A DNA stretch of 64,000 nt, from contig CAMFND010000058.1 in the NCBI GenBank assembly GCA_945965395.1, positions 1-64,000 on the forward strand. The letters are read 5' to 3'. Under the pieces are notes generated by a model that saw nothing but the letters and a program-made list of their open reading frames with translations, did no database searches and had not been told where the DNA came from. The position numbers and the translations under genes are program-made. The DNA comes from an uncultured Bacteroides sp. (lineage in GTDB: Bacteria > Bacteroidota > Bacteroidia > Bacteroidales > Bacteroidaceae). This document shows, piece by piece, positions 1 to 8,254 of this stretch. How positions within the stretch are numbered: position 1 is the first letter of the stretch; each line of letters starts with the position of its first letter.

Positions 1-3
1 TTT

Positions 4-96
4 ACCTCGACACGTACGTGACGAGGTCTTGACACGTTCGTGCTGATGTCTCGACACGTACGTGCGGAGAGGTTGATACGTTCGTGTCGAGGTATT
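4..96. repeat. 22-bp-period palindromic array A (4 units)
   Basis: Four copies of a 12-bp core GAcACGTwCGTG begin at 9, 31, 53 and 75, exactly 22 bp apart. The centre alternates between ACGTACGT and ACGTTCGT. The outer arms 4-19 and 78-93 are complementary with one mismatch, so the whole array can fold on itself. It lies in front of the first gene and probably 3' of a gene to the left of the window. Its function is unknown. Arrays near 15.7, 32.5 and 60.2 kb share the architecture but not the sequence. Confidence 0.85.
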
Positions 97-177
97 TTTG
101 TATAAGCGTTTTTATTTCATCTCACACGCATTACAAAGAAATAAACCTGCCACTAAAAAGAATCACATTTTTATTTC

Positions 178-185
178 TATCTTTG
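178..185 (+). promoter_or_regulatory. Bacteroidales -7 box (TATCTTTG)
   Basis: TATCTTTG matches the Bacteroidales -7 consensus TAnnTTTG, 21 bp before the glycosyltransferase ATG. I see no clear -33 TTTG at the expected distance. Confidence 0.6.
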
Positions 186-206
186 CACAGATATAATTGA
201 AACGCC

Positions 207-953
207 ATGCAAACAAGTGACAGTATCGTGATTATTCCTACTTACAATGAGAAGGAAAACATCGAGAATATAATCCGGGCAGTATTCGGACTGGAAAAGA
301 CATTCCATATTCTGGTCATCGAAGACAACTCTCCCGACGGAACGGCCGACATCGTACGCCGTCTGCAAAATGAATTTCCAGAACGTTTGTTCATGATTGA
401 ACGAAAAGGCAAACTCGGACTGGGAACAGCTTACATCACCGGCTTCAAATGGTCTATCGAAAAGGGATACGACTACATCTTTGAAATGGATGCCGACTTC
501 AGCCATAACCCCAATGACCTGCCAAGACTTTACAAGGCTTGTCATGAAGAAGGGGCCGATGTATCCATCGGTTCACGCTATGTGAGCGGAGTCAATGTGG
601 TGAACTGGCCTATGGGAAGAGTACTGATGTCTTACTTTGCCTCCAAATATGTGCGGTTCATTACTGGACTGCCCATTCATGACACTACTGCCGGCTTTGT
701 ATGCTACCGCCGTAAAGTGCTTGAAACCATCCGTCTGGACCACATCCGTTTCAAAGGATATGCTTTCCAGATTGAAATGAAATTCACCGCCTTTAAATGC
801 GGATTCCATATCACAGAAGTACCGGTCATCTTTATCAACCGCGAATTAGGTACTTCCAAGATGAACAGCAGTATCTTTGGAGAAGCCGTATTCGGCGTCA
901 TCCAATTGAAATGGGACAGCTGGTTCAAAAAATATCCTAAACACACTAATTGA
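207..953 (+). CDS. Polyprenol monophosphomannose synthase-like glycosyltransferase (GT2)
   Basis: This 248-residue protein has the length of a soluble DPM1-type enzyme, which moves a sugar (usually mannose from GDP-mannose) onto a polyprenyl phosphate at the inner membrane face. The N-terminus carries the GT-A nucleotide-binding start IIPTYNEKENIENII (about 10-24), then EDNSPDGTADIV and the metal-binding MDADFSHNP (about 95-103). SIGSRYVSG and DTTAGFVCYRR follow, as in the DPM1 family. No C-terminal membrane helices are seen, so it is the short form. It is first in a forward run; its stop lies 8 bp before the ATG chosen for dihydroorotase. The donor sugar cannot be read from the sequence; glucose instead of mannose is possible. 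Confidence 0.88.
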   Translation: MQTSDSIVIIPTYNEKENIENIIRAVFGLEKTFHILVIEDNSPDGTADIVRRLQNEFPERLFMIERKGKLGLGTAYITGFKWSIEKGYDYIFEMDADFSHNPNDLPRLYKACHEEGADVSIGSRYVSGVNVVNWPMGRVLMSYFASKYVRFITGLPIHDTTAGFVCYRRKVLETIRLDHIRFKGYAFQIEMKFTAFKCGFHITEVPVIFINRELGTSKMNSSIFGEAVFGVIQLKWDSWFKKYPKHTN

Positions 954-961
954 AAAGGGTT

Positions 962-2302
962 ATGAAACGTACATGGATACATCATGCAATCATCGTGAAT
1001 GAAGGACGCCGTTTTACCGGCTCCGTAGTGATTGAAGGAGAAAAAATACAGGAAGTCATTGAAGGCGACGGTGCTCCCGCTGCCGTATGTGACGAACAGA
1101 TTGATGCGCAAGGATGCTTCCTGCTGCCGGGAGTGATAGACGACCATGTGCATTTCCGCGATCCGGGCCTTACACATAAGGCAGACATGGCTACCGAAAC
1201 GGCTGCGGCTGCGGCAGGAGGAGTGACCTCGTTCATGGACATGCCCAACTGTAACCCGCAGACCACAACCCTGGAGGCATTGGAAAACAAGTTTAAGGAT
1301 GCGGCTACCAAATGTATTGTCAATTATTCTTTCTATTTCGGAGCCACAAACAACAATGCCGACCAGCTGAAGGCACTGGACAAGACACACGTATGCGGTG
1401 TGAAACTGTTTATGGGAGCCAGCACCGGGAATATGCTGGTAGACCGCATGGAAGCCTTGAAAAAGATATTCTCCGAAGCGGGCATGCTGATTGCTACCCA
1501 TTGTGAAGACCAGCAGATTATCCGCGAAAATACCGAACGCTTCAAGCAGCAGTATGGCGAAGACCTGGACATTTCTTTCCATCCGCTGATACGTAGTGAG
1601 GAAGCCTGCTACCATTCTTCGGCACTGGCCGTACAATTGGCAAAGGAAACGGGTGCCCGTCTGCATATCCTTCATATCAGTACGGCACGCGAGTTAGGTC
1701 TGTTAGAAGACCGCCCGCTCCACGAAAAGAAAATTACGGCAGAAGCCTGCGTATCGCACCTCATGTTCTGTGATGAAGACTATGCGCAATTCGGGGCACG
1801 CATCAAATGTAACCCCAGTATCAAGACAAAGGCCGACCGTGATGCGCTGAGAAAGGCTCTGACTACCAACCTGATTGACGTCATTGCCACCGACCATGCC
1901 CCCCACCTGTTGAGTGAAAAAGAAGGAGGAGCACTGAAAGCCGTATCGGGCATGCCGACCCTGCAGTTCTCACTTGTCAGCATCTACGAACTGGTACACG
2001 AAGGCCTCCTGTCTATCGAACAGCTGGTACAGAAAATGTGTCATGCACCGGCCCAGCTTTACCAGATTAGCCAAAGAGGATTTATCCGACCGGGCTATCA
2101 GGCCGACCTTGTTCTGCTGAATCCACATAAAGAATGGACTGTAACCACCGACTGCATTGAAAGCAAGTGCGGATGGAGTCCGATGGAAGGCCGCACTTTC
2201 CATGCACAGGTAGAAAAGACATTTGTCAACGGTACGGCAGTTTACGAGAATGGAAAAGTAAACAAAGCACACCGTGGACAAGCCCTTCGGTTTGAACGCT
2301 AA
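962..2302 (+). CDS. pyrC: Dihydroorotase
   Basis: This enzyme closes carbamoyl aspartate to dihydroorotate in de novo pyrimidine synthesis. The metal-binding HVHFRDPG motif lies near residue 60, and later signatures include MPNCNP, THCED and ATDHAPH (C-terminal metal/catalytic region). The length of 446 residues is that of the class I (AllB/PyrC-like) dihydroorotases. An upstream in-frame TTG at 950 overlaps the previous stop. The ATG at 962 is preferred because it follows an A/G-rich stretch and leaves the motifs intact. It lies 8 bp after the glycosyltransferase and is probably co-transcribed with it. Allantoinase is the nearest alternative, but no purine-degradation gene is nearby. Confidence 0.9.
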   Translation: MKRTWIHHAIIVNEGRRFTGSVVIEGEKIQEVIEGDGAPAAVCDEQIDAQGCFLLPGVIDDHVHFRDPGLTHKADMATETAAAAAGGVTSFMDMPNCNPQTTTLEALENKFKDAATKCIVNYSFYFGATNNNADQLKALDKTHVCGVKLFMGASTGNMLVDRMEALKKIFSEAGMLIATHCEDQQIIRENTERFKQQYGEDLDISFHPLIRSEEACYHSSALAVQLAKETGARLHILHISTARELGLLEDRPLHEKKITAEACVSHLMFCDEDYAQFGARIKCNPSIKTKADRDALRKALTTNLIDVIATDHAPHLLSEKEGGALKAVSGMPTLQFSLVSIYELVHEGLLSIEQLVQKMCHAPAQLYQISQRGFIRPGYQADLVLLNPHKEWTVTTDCIESKCGWSPMEGRTFHAQVEKTFVNGTAVYENGKVNKAHRGQALRFER

Positions 2303-2312
2303 AAGAAATCAA

Positions 2313-3218
2313 ATGAAAACAGACATCACGACCGTCCGTTACGACATACACGACCTGGCTGAATACATCAACTGGATTTATTTTTTCCACGCATGGGGTT
2401 TTCAGCCTCGTTACGCAGCCATTGCCGACATTCATGGGTGTGATGCCTGCCGCGCCGGGTGGCTGGCCTCATTTCCTGAAGCTGAACGTGCCAAGGCCGC
2501 CGAAGCCATGCAACTGCACAAAGAAGCGGTACGCATGCTGAACAAGATTGACGGGAAATACAAGGTCTATGCCATTTATCGCCTGATGGAAGCCAATGCA
2601 GAGGGCGACAACCTGTGGTTAGAGGGCACTTTATTTCCTCTGCTCCGTCAGCAGACCCGCGTCCGCCCCGACGACCCGTTTCTCTGCCTGAGTGACTTTG
2701 TGCGTCCCCTTTCTTCCGGCATCAAGGATACGGTAGGAGGATTCGCCACGACCATCGATCCGGCCATGGAAGAAGAATTCAGCCATGACGACTACCAGTC
2801 CTTGCTCATCAAGACATTGGGTGAACGTCTGGCGGAAGCCGCAGCTGAAAAGATACACGAAACCCTGCGCAAAGAGGTATGGGGATATGCCAAGGACGAA
2901 AATCTGACCATGAAACAGTTGCTCAACGAAGACTATCAGGGCATACGTCCTGCCGTGGGGTATCCTTCCCTTCCCGACATATCGGTCAGCTTTCTGCTCG
3001 ACAAGCTTATTGACATGAAACGCATCGGGATACATCTGACAGAGAACGGAATGATGCAGCCTCATGCCTCGGTATGCGGACTGATGTTTGCTCATCCGGC
3101 TTCACGCTACTTCTCGGTAGGAAAAATCGATGAGGAGCAACTCATGGATTATGCTTCCCGCCGGAAGATAGATGCCGACGTACTGCGAAAATACCTCGCA
3201 GCCAATCTGCAACCCTAA
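2313..3218 (+). CDS. Stand-alone B12-dependent methionine synthase reactivation domain
   Basis: The 301-residue protein resembles only the C-terminal AdoMet-binding activation module of MetH, which re-methylates oxidised cob(II)alamin. The telling motifs are RPAVGYPSLPD (about 220-230) and HPASRYFSVGKIDEEQ near the C-terminus, matching the RPAPGYP and HPxAxYFxVGKI signatures of MetH. The catalytic homocysteine, folate and cobalamin domains are absent. The ATG at 2313 is used; an earlier ATG at 2274 would overlap pyrC by 29 bp. It probably acts in trans on a MetH encoded elsewhere that lacks this module. That is an inference, because no metH is in the window. Confidence 0.85.
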   Translation: MKTDITTVRYDIHDLAEYINWIYFFHAWGFQPRYAAIADIHGCDACRAGWLASFPEAERAKAAEAMQLHKEAVRMLNKIDGKYKVYAIYRLMEANAEGDNLWLEGTLFPLLRQQTRVRPDDPFLCLSDFVRPLSSGIKDTVGGFATTIDPAMEEEFSHDDYQSLLIKTLGERLAEAAAEKIHETLRKEVWGYAKDENLTMKQLLNEDYQGIRPAVGYPSLPDISVSFLLDKLIDMKRIGIHLTENGMMQPHASVCGLMFAHPASRYFSVGKIDEEQLMDYASRRKIDADVLRKYLAANLQP

Positions 3219-3233
3219 AATGAGTACACAAAT

Positions 3234-4403
3234 ATGATTCTACTACGCGTGTCACTGATATTCTTAGTCTTGTTTCTGCTACCCGACTGGTACATATACA
3301 AGACGTATCTGACCAGCCTGCACCACAGGAGGTGGAAACGGGCTTACTGGCTGCCTACTGTTTTGCTGTTACTTATTCTGGTCATCTTCCTGATTGGTCA
3401 CGACACCTTACATGAATATTTCGGTACTTACCTGATTGTAGCCCTGTGCGTAACCATACCTAAAACGGTATTCATGCTGACCAGCATCTTGCTGAAACTG
3501 CTCAGAAGGCTGGTGAAACGTCCTGTTCCTCACGGATGGATAGCCTTAGCACCCGCACTGCTCACCTTTGGGTATGTATTGTTCGGAGCTATCAAGGGAA
3601 AGGAAAACTTTCAGGTGAAAGAAGTCACCTTCTATTCGCCTGACCTTCCGGAGGCATTCGACGGATACCGCATCCTGCAATTGTCGGACATTCATTCCGG
3701 AAGCTGGAAAGGAAACGGAAAGGCACTTCAGGAAGCCATCAATCTCTGTAACCGACAAAATGCCGATTTGGCTGTATTCACCGGTGATCTCGTAAACAGC
3801 CGCGCTGACGAATTGCTGGAATTTATGCCCGTGTTCTCCCAACTGAAAGCCCGCGATGGGGTGTATTCCGTCCTGGGAAATCACGACTATGGTTCCTATG
3901 TAAAATGGGAAAACGAGCAGGCCCGTCTGGCTAACGTAGACAGCCTGATTGCACGCGAAAACCGTATGGGATGGTGCATGCTGCAAAATGACCATCGTAT
4001 TATATATAAAGGTACGGATTCCATTGCCGTAGTTGGCGTGGAAAACAGCGGGAAACCGCCTTTCCCCGACAGAGGCGACTTGCCCAAGGCTTTGCAAGGC
4101 ACAGACGGCATGTTCAAGGTCCTGCTAAGTCACGACCCGACACACTGGCGCCGGAAAGTGCTTCCGGACACCTCGGTACAGCTTACCCTGTCAGGTCATA
4201 CCCACGACATGCAAATCAGTCTGTTCGGGTTTTCGGTATCCAAGTTTATCTATCCGGAACACAGAGGACTATATCTGGAGGGCAACCGGGGACTGTATGT
4301 CAATATCGGGTTGGGCTATGTGCTCTTCCCCATGCGTTTAGGTGCCTGGCCGGAAATTACCGTTATCACATTAAAAAAAGGAAATAACAAATCAATCCAA
4401 TAA
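3234..4403 (+). CDS. Membrane-anchored calcineurin-like metallophosphoesterase
   Basis: The protein has 389 residues. Hydrophobic segments in the first 120 residues (about 3-18, 36-54, 60-80 and 100-118) anchor it in the membrane. They are followed by a metallophosphatase domain with all the metal-binding blocks: LSDIHSG, FTGDLVNS, GNHDYGS, LLSHDP and SGHTHDMQ. This arrangement matches the YaeI/YkuE-like phosphodiesterases, some of which act on UDP-diacylglucosamine-type lipids. The substrate here cannot be assigned. It lies 15 bp after the MetH-like gene and 14 bp before plsC, so it probably belongs to the same transcript. The plsC neighbour is compatible with a lipid substrate but does not prove one. 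Confidence 0.85.
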   Translation: MILLRVSLIFLVLFLLPDWYIYKTYLTSLHHRRWKRAYWLPTVLLLLILVIFLIGHDTLHEYFGTYLIVALCVTIPKTVFMLTSILLKLLRRLVKRPVPHGWIALAPALLTFGYVLFGAIKGKENFQVKEVTFYSPDLPEAFDGYRILQLSDIHSGSWKGNGKALQEAINLCNRQNADLAVFTGDLVNSRADELLEFMPVFSQLKARDGVYSVLGNHDYGSYVKWENEQARLANVDSLIARENRMGWCMLQNDHRIIYKGTDSIAVVGVENSGKPPFPDRGDLPKALQGTDGMFKVLLSHDPTHWRRKVLPDTSVQLTLSGHTHDMQISLFGFSVSKFIYPEHRGLYLEGNRGLYVNIGLGYVLFPMRLGAWPEITVITLKKGNNKSIQ

Positions 4404-4417
4404 AATCTATCACACTT

Positions 4418-5167
4418 ATGAGATTCTTATACATCATTTACCAAATCTGTATCGGGCTTCCCATTTTTCTTGTGTTGACCATCCTGACCGCACTGACCAC
4501 CATGTTGGGATGCTGGCTGGGCAACGGACACTTCTGGGGATACTATCCCGGGAAAATCTGGTCACAGCTCACTTGTTTCCTGTTTCTGCTTCCGGTGAAA
4601 GTGGAAGGGCACAAAAACATTGACCACAAAACATCGTATGTATTCGTAGCCAACCATCAGGGAGCTTTCGATATATTCCTTATCTACGGATTCTTGGGAA
4701 GAAACTTCAAATGGATGATGAAGAAAAGCCTGCGCAGCATTCCTTTCGTAGGAAAAGCCTGCGAATCGGCCGGTTTCATCTTCGTAGACAAATCCAGTCC
4801 GCGCAAAGTGTATGAAACTATCAAACGGGCAGAAAAAATCTTGCAGGGAGGTACTTCACTCGTAGTATTCCCGGAAGGCAGAAGAACCTTTACCGGTCGG
4901 ATGAACGAGTTCAAGAAAGGAGCTTTCCTGTTGGCCGACCAGTTGCAGCTTCCGGTCGTACCGATGAGTATCAGCGGTTCTTTCGATATTCTGCCGCGCA
5001 CGGGCAAACTGCTCTCCTGGCATCCGTTGAAGCTGACCATCCATCAGCCCATCTATCCGCAAGGAAAAGGACAAGACAACCAGACCATGCTGATGGAAGA
5101 ATCCTATCAGGCCATTGAAAAAGGATTGCCGGAAAAATACAAAGGAGAAAAGAAAAGTGGAGAATAA
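4418..5167 (+). CDS. plsC: 1-acyl-sn-glycerol-3-phosphate acyltransferase
   Basis: This enzyme acylates lysophosphatidic acid to phosphatidic acid at the inner membrane. The catalytic HX4D block appears as NHQGAFD (about 77-83), with the acyl-acceptor block FPEGRRTFTG (about 151-160) and the VPMSISGS block after it. A hydrophobic N-terminal segment (about 4-30) anchors the 249-residue protein, the usual length. It closes the forward run and is followed by a strong bidirectional terminator. Other lysophospholipid acyltransferases share the motifs, so the exact acceptor is inferred from the family. Confidence 0.9.
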   Translation: MRFLYIIYQICIGLPIFLVLTILTALTTMLGCWLGNGHFWGYYPGKIWSQLTCFLFLLPVKVEGHKNIDHKTSYVFVANHQGAFDIFLIYGFLGRNFKWMMKKSLRSIPFVGKACESAGFIFVDKSSPRKVYETIKRAEKILQGGTSLVVFPEGRRTFTGRMNEFKKGAFLLADQLQLPVVPMSISGSFDILPRTGKLLSWHPLKLTIHQPIYPQGKGQDNQTMLMEESYQAIEKGLPEKYKGEKKSGE

Positions 5168-5176
5168 AAAATAAAT

Positions 5177-5212
5177 ATCGGGTAGGAAGAATTTCTTACC
5201 CGATTTTCTTTT
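5177..5212. terminator. Bidirectional Rho-independent terminator
   Basis: The stem ATCGGGTAGGAAG/CTTACCCGAT (one bulge) is flanked by an A-run on the left and a T-run on the right. It separates plsC (plus) from the DUF4369 lipoprotein gene (minus) and could serve both. Confidence 0.85.
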
Positions 5213-5907
5213 TAATGAAGGGGAGCATGCGACATATTTTCACGTGCCACAGACACATATTCCTTCACCATGTAATTGTTCTTGAACGCTTCAGGAGCCG
5301 CGTCAATGATTTCCTGCATCAGCGGAGTCATGAAGGGATAAGGCATGCTGTTACCCAACATAATGAACAGCCCCGGTCCCAATACATTCTCGTAATTGTC
5401 CTGAATAAAAGTCTTCGCCAGCTGGTTCATCTCCGTAGCTATCTCATCACGTTTTTTCTGAATTTCCTGATGCACCGTCTGCAAATCCTTTCCATCCATA
5501 ATCATGCGACTTTCCTCGCGCTCTACCTCGTAAGCACGGTCGTCGAGCGAGTTTTTCTGCACCACAAAATCATTGAAACAGTCGTTCAACGGAGTCCCCT
5601 TAATGGTAATTCCCGCATTGTCTATCTGAATATCAATGTGGCCCGGTTCTATCACTAAAGGCATGATGCACTCATCATCCATATACAATGAAGCTAAAAC
5701 CGTGGAATCAACCTTTCCCTGCATTTCGAATAAGCCATGAATTACTTCTGCCGAATCAATGTTGACCAATTTATCACCCACCGGGATTTTTATAAAAAGC
5801 ATTTTACCGTCCAACATAGAAACAGATGAAGTACCTTCTATCTTATATTTCTTACTGCAAGAGGTGCAAAGCATGGCACACAACAGGAAAAAATAAAGTT
5901 TATACAT
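5212..5907 (-). CDS. DUF4369-type lipoprotein
   Basis: The start is the ATG at 5907; the longer frame begins with TTG inside the predicted promoter. The N-terminus is a lipoprotein signal ending in CTSC, so the protein is predicted to be lipid-anchored after about 16 residues. The following 100 residues have the DUF4369 pattern seen at the front of many Bacteroidetes thiol-disulfide proteins (a DGK...IKIP strand, then NIDSAEVIHGLFEMQGKV). The usual C-terminal thioredoxin/AhpC domain is missing. In its place is a mostly helical 110-residue tail with no CxxC. It is monocistronic, with its own promoter and a shared terminator. The function is unknown. Confidence 0.8.
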   Translation of the reverse strand: MYKLYFFLLCAMLCTSCSKKYKIEGTSSVSMLDGKMLFIKIPVGDKLVNIDSAEVIHGLFEMQGKVDSTVLASLYMDDECIMPLVIEPGHIDIQIDNAGITIKGTPLNDCFNDFVVQKNSLDDRAYEVEREESRMIMDGKDLQTVHQEIQKKRDEIATEMNQLAKTFIQDNYENVLGPGLFIMLGNSMPYPFMTPLMQEIIDAAPEAFKNNYMVKEYVSVARENMSHAPLH

Positions 5908-5931
5908 GCTGAAACCTTTTAAATTTGTGGG

Positions 5932-5939
5932 CAAAGGTA
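5932..5939 (-). promoter_or_regulatory. Bacteroidales -7 box (TACCTTTG)
   Basis: TACCTTTG on the minus strand lies 24 bp before the ATG of the DUF4369 lipoprotein. This placement excludes the upstream TTG as a start codon. Confidence 0.65.
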
Positions 5940-6043
5940 TAATCTTTCAAGGAAGCACCGAAATATATTATCAAAATTTATACTAAGATAGTGGTTTATT
6001 ACCTTTTAAGTAACCCGTGTGAGAATGGTGTGCGTTTTTTTAC

Positions 6044-6051
6044 TATTTTTG
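6044..6051 (+). promoter_or_regulatory. Bacteroidales -7 box (TATTTTTG)
   Basis: TATTTTTG matches TAnnTTTG, 31 bp before the DPP7 ATG. It probably drives the two-gene dipeptidyl peptidase operon. Confidence 0.65.
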
Positions 6052-6082
6052 TGCAATCTATATTTTAACACTATACATAACA

Positions 6083-8254
6083 ATGAAAAAACTGAAAGTA
6101 CTCGCACTCGCACTTGTTTGTGCTGTATTCTCTCCGGCCAAGGCCGATGAAGGAATGTGGTTGCTCCAGCTCATGCAGGAGCAGAACCTTGCGGACCGAA
6201 TGAAAGCGCAAGGACTGAAAATGGACATCATGGACATCTACAATCCTAATCAAATAACATTAAAGGATGCTGTCGGAATTTTCGGACGCGGATGTACAGG
6301 TGAAATTATCTCACCCAACGGATTGATTCTAACCAATCATCACTGTGGATACGATGCCATCCAACAACATAGCTCGGTAGAACATGACTACCTGACCGAC
6401 GGATTCTGGGCAAAAAGTTATCAGGAAGAACTTCCTACACCGGGATTGACCTTCAAATTCGTAGACCGTATTGTGGATGTAACGGAAAAAGTAAACGAAG
6501 ACATCCGTAAAGGAAAAGTGACCGAAGCAGAATCATTCGGAAGCAAATACCTGAAGAAACTGGCCGCCGACGAACTGAAGAAAAGTGACCTGAAAGGCAA
6601 ACCGGGTATTTCTACACAGGCGCTTCCGTTCTATGAAGGAAACAAATTCTATTTGTTCTTCATCAAGACTTACAGTGACGTACGTATGGTAGCCGCTCCT
6701 CCTTCATCAATCGGTAAGTTTGGAGGTGAAACCGACAACTGGATGTGGCCACGTCACACAGGCGACTTCTCTATGTTCCGTATTTATGCCGACAAGGATG
6801 GTAATCCGGCTGAATACAGCGCAGAGAATGTGCCTTTGAAAGTAAAGAAACACCTGACTATTTCACTGAAGGGATTGCAGGAAGGCGACTATGCCATGAT
6901 TATGGGATTCCCCGGAAGTACCAGCCGCTACCTGACTGAAAGTGAAGTACGCCTGCGCATGGAAGGTATCAACGTGCCGCGTATCACCGTACGCGAAGAA
7001 CGCCAGAATATTCTCCGTAAGGAAATGGCTGCCAGCGACAAGGTACGTATCCAGTATGCCAGCAAGTTTGCCGGTTCAAGCAACTACTGGAAAAACTCCA
7101 TCGGTATGAACAAAGCCATCGTGGACAACAAGGTTCTGGAAACAAAGGCAGAACAGGAAGCTAAATTTGCTGCTTTTGCCAAAGAAAAACAGAATGCTGA
7201 CTATGCAGCCGTAGTAGGAAAGATTGACGAATACGTGAAGCGTGTTACTCCGCTGCGCACACAGCTGACTTATTTCACTGAAACCTTCAGAAGCGGTATC
7301 GAATTCACTCTGACGTCGAAGATGGAAGCACTTCAGGACTTGGCTACTGCCCTGCAGAAGAACAAGAAAAAAGATGTAGAAAAAGCCATCGCTACCCTGA
7401 AAGAAGCCTACGCTGACATCCACAACAAGGACTATGACCATGAAGTAGACCGCAAGGTGGCTAAAGTGCTGCTGCCGCTTTATGCAGAAAAAGTACCGGC
7501 TGAAGCATTACCTGATTTCTATCAGACCGTTAAGAATGCATTCAAGGGCGATTACAATGCTTACGTAGATGCCCTCTACAACAACAGCATCTTCGCCAAT
7601 GAAAAGAATTTCAACGCTTTCATCGAGAATCCTACTGTAGAAGCAATCAACAAGGACTTGTCGGCTGAATATGCTGCTGCAGTGAGCAAGAAATACAAGG
7701 AACTGGCAGACAAGCTGGATCAAGCCAATGGTGACATCAACCTGCTGCACAAGACCTACGTACGCGGTCTTTGCGAAATGTATGCACCGACTCCGAAAGC
7801 TCCGGATGCCAACTTTACAATTCGTCTGACTTACGGTAATGTAAAGGCTTACGATCCGAAAGACGGTGTACACTACAAATATTACACTACACTGAAAGGG
7901 GTAATGGAAAAAGAAGATCCGAACAATCCGGAATTCGTGGTACCGGCCAAACTGAAAGAGTTGTATGCTACGAAGAACTACGGACGCTATGCCCTGCCTA
8001 ACGGAGAAATGCCGACCTGCTTCCTGACTACCAACGACATTACCGGCGGTAACTCAGGTTCTCCGGTCATGAACGGAAACGGTGAACTGATTGGAGCCGC
8101 ATTCGACGGTAACTGGGAATCTCTGTCCGGTGACATCAACTTCGACAACAACCTCCAGCGTTGTATCGCCGTAGATATTCGCTACGTGTTGTTCATCGTA
8201 GAAAAATTGGGAGGCTGCAAGAACCTGATTGACGAAATGACAATTGTAGAATAA
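6083..8254 (+). CDS. dpp7: Dipeptidyl peptidase 7 (S46 serine peptidase)
   Basis: This secreted S46 peptidase removes N-terminal dipeptides from oligopeptides in the periplasm. A signal peptide ends at about residue 21 (SPAKA-DEG). The trypsin-like catalytic residues are visible: His87 in TNHHCGY, an acidic residue in the [13 protein letters not shown] block, and Ser658 in GGNSGSP. The residue 18 positions after the Ser is Gly (FDGNWE). In Porphyromonas gingivalis the equivalent position (673) is Gly in DPP7 and Arg in DPP11, so a hydrophobic P1 preference is predicted. The length of 723 residues is normal. The stop TAA shares one base with the next ATG (TAATG), indicating translational coupling to DPP11. 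Confidence 0.92.
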   Translation: MKKLKVLALALVCAVFSPAKADEGMWLLQLMQEQNLADRMKAQGLKMDIMDIYNPNQITLKDAVGIFGRGCTGEIISPNGLILTNHHCGYDAIQQHSSVEHDYLTDGFWAKSYQEELPTPGLTFKFVDRIVDVTEKVNEDIRKGKVTEAESFGSKYLKKLAADELKKSDLKGKPGISTQALPFYEGNKFYLFFIKTYSDVRMVAAPPSSIGKFGGETDNWMWPRHTGDFSMFRIYADKDGNPAEYSAENVPLKVKKHLTISLKGLQEGDYAMIMGFPGSTSRYLTESEVRLRMEGINVPRITVREERQNILRKEMAASDKVRIQYASKFAGSSNYWKNSIGMNKAIVDNKVLETKAEQEAKFAAFAKEKQNADYAAVVGKIDEYVKRVTPLRTQLTYFTETFRSGIEFTLTSKMEALQDLATALQKNKKKDVEKAIATLKEAYADIHNKDYDHEVDRKVAKVLLPLYAEKVPAEALPDFYQTVKNAFKGDYNAYVDALYNNSIFANEKNFNAFIENPTVEAINKDLSAEYAAAVSKKYKELADKLDQANGDINLLHKTYVRGLCEMYAPTPKAPDANFTIRLTYGNVKAYDPKDGVHYKYYTTLKGVMEKEDPNNPEFVVPAKLKELYATKNYGRYALPNGEMPTCFLTTNDITGGNSGSPVMNGNGELIGAAFDGNWESLSGDINFDNNLQRCIAVDIRYVLFIVEKLGGCKNLIDEMTIVE

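Noticed and set aside
950..961. TTG start for dihydroorotase
   Set aside because: It overlaps the previous stop codon and adds only four residues; the ATG at 962 is sufficient.
704..1675. 323-codon minus-strand frame across pyrC and the glycosyltransferase
   Set aside because: It spans two well-supported forward genes and resembles no family; it is an antisense artefact.
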